From positions 10,964,501-11,028,500 of the forward strand of contig CM020518.1 in the NCBI GenBank assembly GCA_009823395.1: 64,000 bases of DNA. The letters run 5' to 3'. Source of the stretch: Thamnaconus septentrionalis (Eukaryota; Chordata; Actinopteri; Tetraodontiformes; Monacanthidae). Below the pieces are notes generated by a model that did no database searches, was not told where the DNA came from, and worked only from the letters and a program-made list of their open reading frames with translations. A program made the translations under genes and the position numbers. Positions 1 through 64,000 of this stretch are shown piece by piece; position 1 is the first letter of the stretch, and each line of letters begins with the position of its first letter.

Positions 1-279
1 GCAACAGCTTTCCTGTCATTCAGGATACACACTCACAGTATTCCGGACATCATGCCTGCGGGATCTGGGAAACTTTGTTGAGAAAAAGGTAGGAGTTGGG
101 AGCGCGCGGTGACAACAATGGAGTGGATGTGATCGGGAAGACGAGCAGCGGCACTCGAGCGGGAGGGAAGGAACTCTCCTGGGAAGTTTTGCTCCGACTC
201 CGCCGGGGGGAAACTCTGCCACTTTATCCTCGCTGATACCAAGGCGCCCGTGGACTTGTCGGTTGGGAAAGGTGTCGGC
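1..279 (+). promoter_or_regulatory. dab2ip: 5' UTR / proximal promoter of dab2ip
   Basis: Sequence upstream of the exon 1 start codon. An in-frame TGA at 130-132 closes the reading frame, so the ATG at 280 is the first in-frame start. The region is moderately CpG-rich. No convincing TATA box is visible and the transcription start cannot be placed; it may lie before base 1. Assignment as UTR rather than promoter is inference. Confidence 0.5.
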
Positions 280-62572
<62,293 letters not shown>

Positions 62573-62734
62573 GTAGGGGAGGGCACGCATGTCTGATTTT
62601 ATTTTTACACTGCAAAGTACATTAATAGAATAGAAAGAAAGGTGTTTGATCAAACTGTAACTTCTTCACCGGCTTCAAAGCATTGCCAATAATCATTTTG
62701 AACCCTTCAGAGTAAAATCTGTCTTTAGAAATTA

Positions 62735-62900
62735 CAAATGAACCCATCCATTCCTCCATGTTTCTATCTCGGCTTCTCTAGGAGTACAGGGCCACTCAGT
62801 AAGACCAACAAGCAATCACACCTACAGACAATTCAGAGTCACCTGTTAGCCATAATGTGCATGTCTTTAGACTGTGAGAGGAAGTTGGAGTACCAATTTT
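62735..62900 (-). repeat. Dispersed fish retroelement-type repeat, copy 3 (inverted)
   Basis: Reads 'cccatccattcctccatg', 'cacacctacagacaattc', 'agagtcacc' and 'tgcatgtctttagactgtga', the reverse complement of the blocks in the copies at 14564 and 53961. Truncated relative to those. Confidence 0.7.
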
Positions 62901-62959
62901 TCTGGTCGCTTAAAGCAGCACATCTGAAATTTCACTCTATACGCAGATGACACTGTTCA

Positions 62960-63235
62960 AAATCTATAGGGAATCCAACACTGACAGTAACTGCATTTAA
63001 CTCCTCATATTAACAGATTTTCTTCCCAAAACATTTCTGTTGCATTGACAAGTCAGGAGAAAAAACATTTCCCTCTCTGCGAGTTTGAAGTTTCCCCGCA
63101 AAACAAGCATTCAGAAGTTTAATCTGTTCAAGCGGCTTGACATCAGCCATAAAAATGTCTCAATTGCCGTCTTGCTTTGGGGGATAAAACGCCCCGAAGG
63201 CCGTTTCTTGGTCTGGAAGGTTGTGATGGAGTTCT
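62960..63235 (+). repeat. Unclassified repeat shared with intron 9, copy B
   Basis: Same-order, same-strand partner of 61365-61575 with an extra segment near 63170-63205. No open frame or inverted ends were seen. Confidence 0.7.
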
Positions 63236-64000
63236 TCCATTAGATTCCCGCTCTTTCAGAGAGAACACAACAAATACATCACAACGGCTGACTTAAGAGT
63301 CCTCGATAAATACTGAAAGAGCTACTTTCTGAAAACCTGTGCTCGCCGCTCTAAAGTCGAACCGCCCGAGCGGCGGGCGAGCGAGCGAGCGTTAACGCTT
63401 GTCAGCCGAGGCCTCAACGTGGCGGCGATGACCTCCTCGACCCCCCCACGCTTGTTCACATCATGAAGCATGATGCGCGCCTTCACTCCCGCCTCATCGC
63501 TTATTCTGAAGTAGCGTTCGGCGCTTGGCGAGAGCAAAGTCAAGGTGACACTCACAGAAGACAGGAGCGTGTGATTAATAGGTAGACAAACTGTGTCAGC
63601 AGCGGCAAACAAAACCTCCAGAACGCCAGCAGACGGACGGACGGACGGACAGGCAGACAGGAAGCTGAGGCGACGGGCAAAATGGCAAAGGAGTAGCTAG
63701 CATCGTTATGCTAATCAGGACTCAGGAATCAATACGGCTAATTAAGTGAAGTCTTCGTACGACCTGCTTCCAGACCCTCCTCTGTCTTTTTTCCTTTATT
63801 TATTAAAACATGCACGCTCGTCTTTGTTTGCTGCGGCCCGGCGAGCCGCGGTCGGGATGAGTCTCACCCTAATCGCTTCTCGTCAGCGAGGCGACATGAA
63901 GGGTTGGAGGGAGACGGCGGAGGCGCTTGCCAAGGATGGAGGGAAGGGGTGAAATTGAGCAGAATTAAAAGAGGGGACGGGAAGTTTTGGTGGGAAGGGT

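Larger units (their letters stand above)
62573..64000 (+). other. Intron 11 (incomplete, at least 1428 bp)
   Basis: No coding exon fitting the next DAB2IP segment is visible. It contains an inverted copy of the dispersed repeat (62735-62900), copy B of the unclassified repeat (62960-63235) and a (GACG)n tract near 63632-63650. The remainder, 63250-63630 and 63655-64000, shows nothing recognisable. Confidence 0.8.

Overview
This 64 kb window is vertebrate nuclear DNA, most likely from a ray-finned (teleost) fish. Its one recognisable gene is split into short GT-AG exons with introns of 0.3 to 27 kb. The introns hold dense (CA)n, (TA)n and (GA)n microsatellites, Tc1-like transposon remnants and the fish-type dispersed repeat carrying a 'cctcccacagtccaaaaa' motif. 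There is no bacterial-style gene packing, no operon and no CRISPR array. Species cannot be named from the sequence.

The gene lies on the + strand and is the 5' and central part of dab2ip (DAB2-interacting protein, also called AIP1), a SynGAP-family Ras GTPase-activating protein. Eleven coding exons join in phase into 695 complete codons plus 2 nt: 280-403, 13540-13655, 19578-19696, 46613-46766, 47961-48059, 49570-50124, 59666-59810, 60488-60635, 61073-61309, 61604-61805 and 62385-62572. They encode, in order, a basic Arg/Ser-rich N-terminus, a PH domain (exons 3-5), a C2 domain (exon 6) and the RasGAP domain (end of exon 6 to exon 10). The RasGAP part includes the arginine finger (Arg412) and the FLRFLCPAI block. 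The open 3' end is an in-phase donor at 62573. The C-terminal half of the protein (proline-rich region and coiled coil) lies beyond the window.

Layout: 1-279 is 5' UTR or promoter. Introns 1 to 3 (13.1, 5.9 and 26.9 kb) separate the N-terminal exons. Intron 3 holds two candidate internal first exons with strong splice donors (ending 30887 and 36606) inside CpG-rich or purine-rich DNA. The second, starting at ATG 36584, is in phase with exon 4 and would give an isoform with its own 8-residue N-terminus. Either would yield proteins like the known shorter DAB2IP/AIP1 isoform that starts in exon 4. After exon 6 comes a 9.5 kb intron, then the RasGAP exons packed into about 3 kb.

The rest is intronic sequence with mobile-element debris. 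The most striking pieces are a ~424 bp palindromic element built from CACGTT/CGTGA units (18984-19407), a TA-rich element with ~48 bp inverted ends (23702-23946), a hairpin with telomere-like TTAGGG units in its loop (59018-59110), a perfect 18 bp hairpin (52219-52264), and a diverged sequence shared by introns 9 and 11. I found no second protein-coding gene, tRNA or rRNA on either strand.
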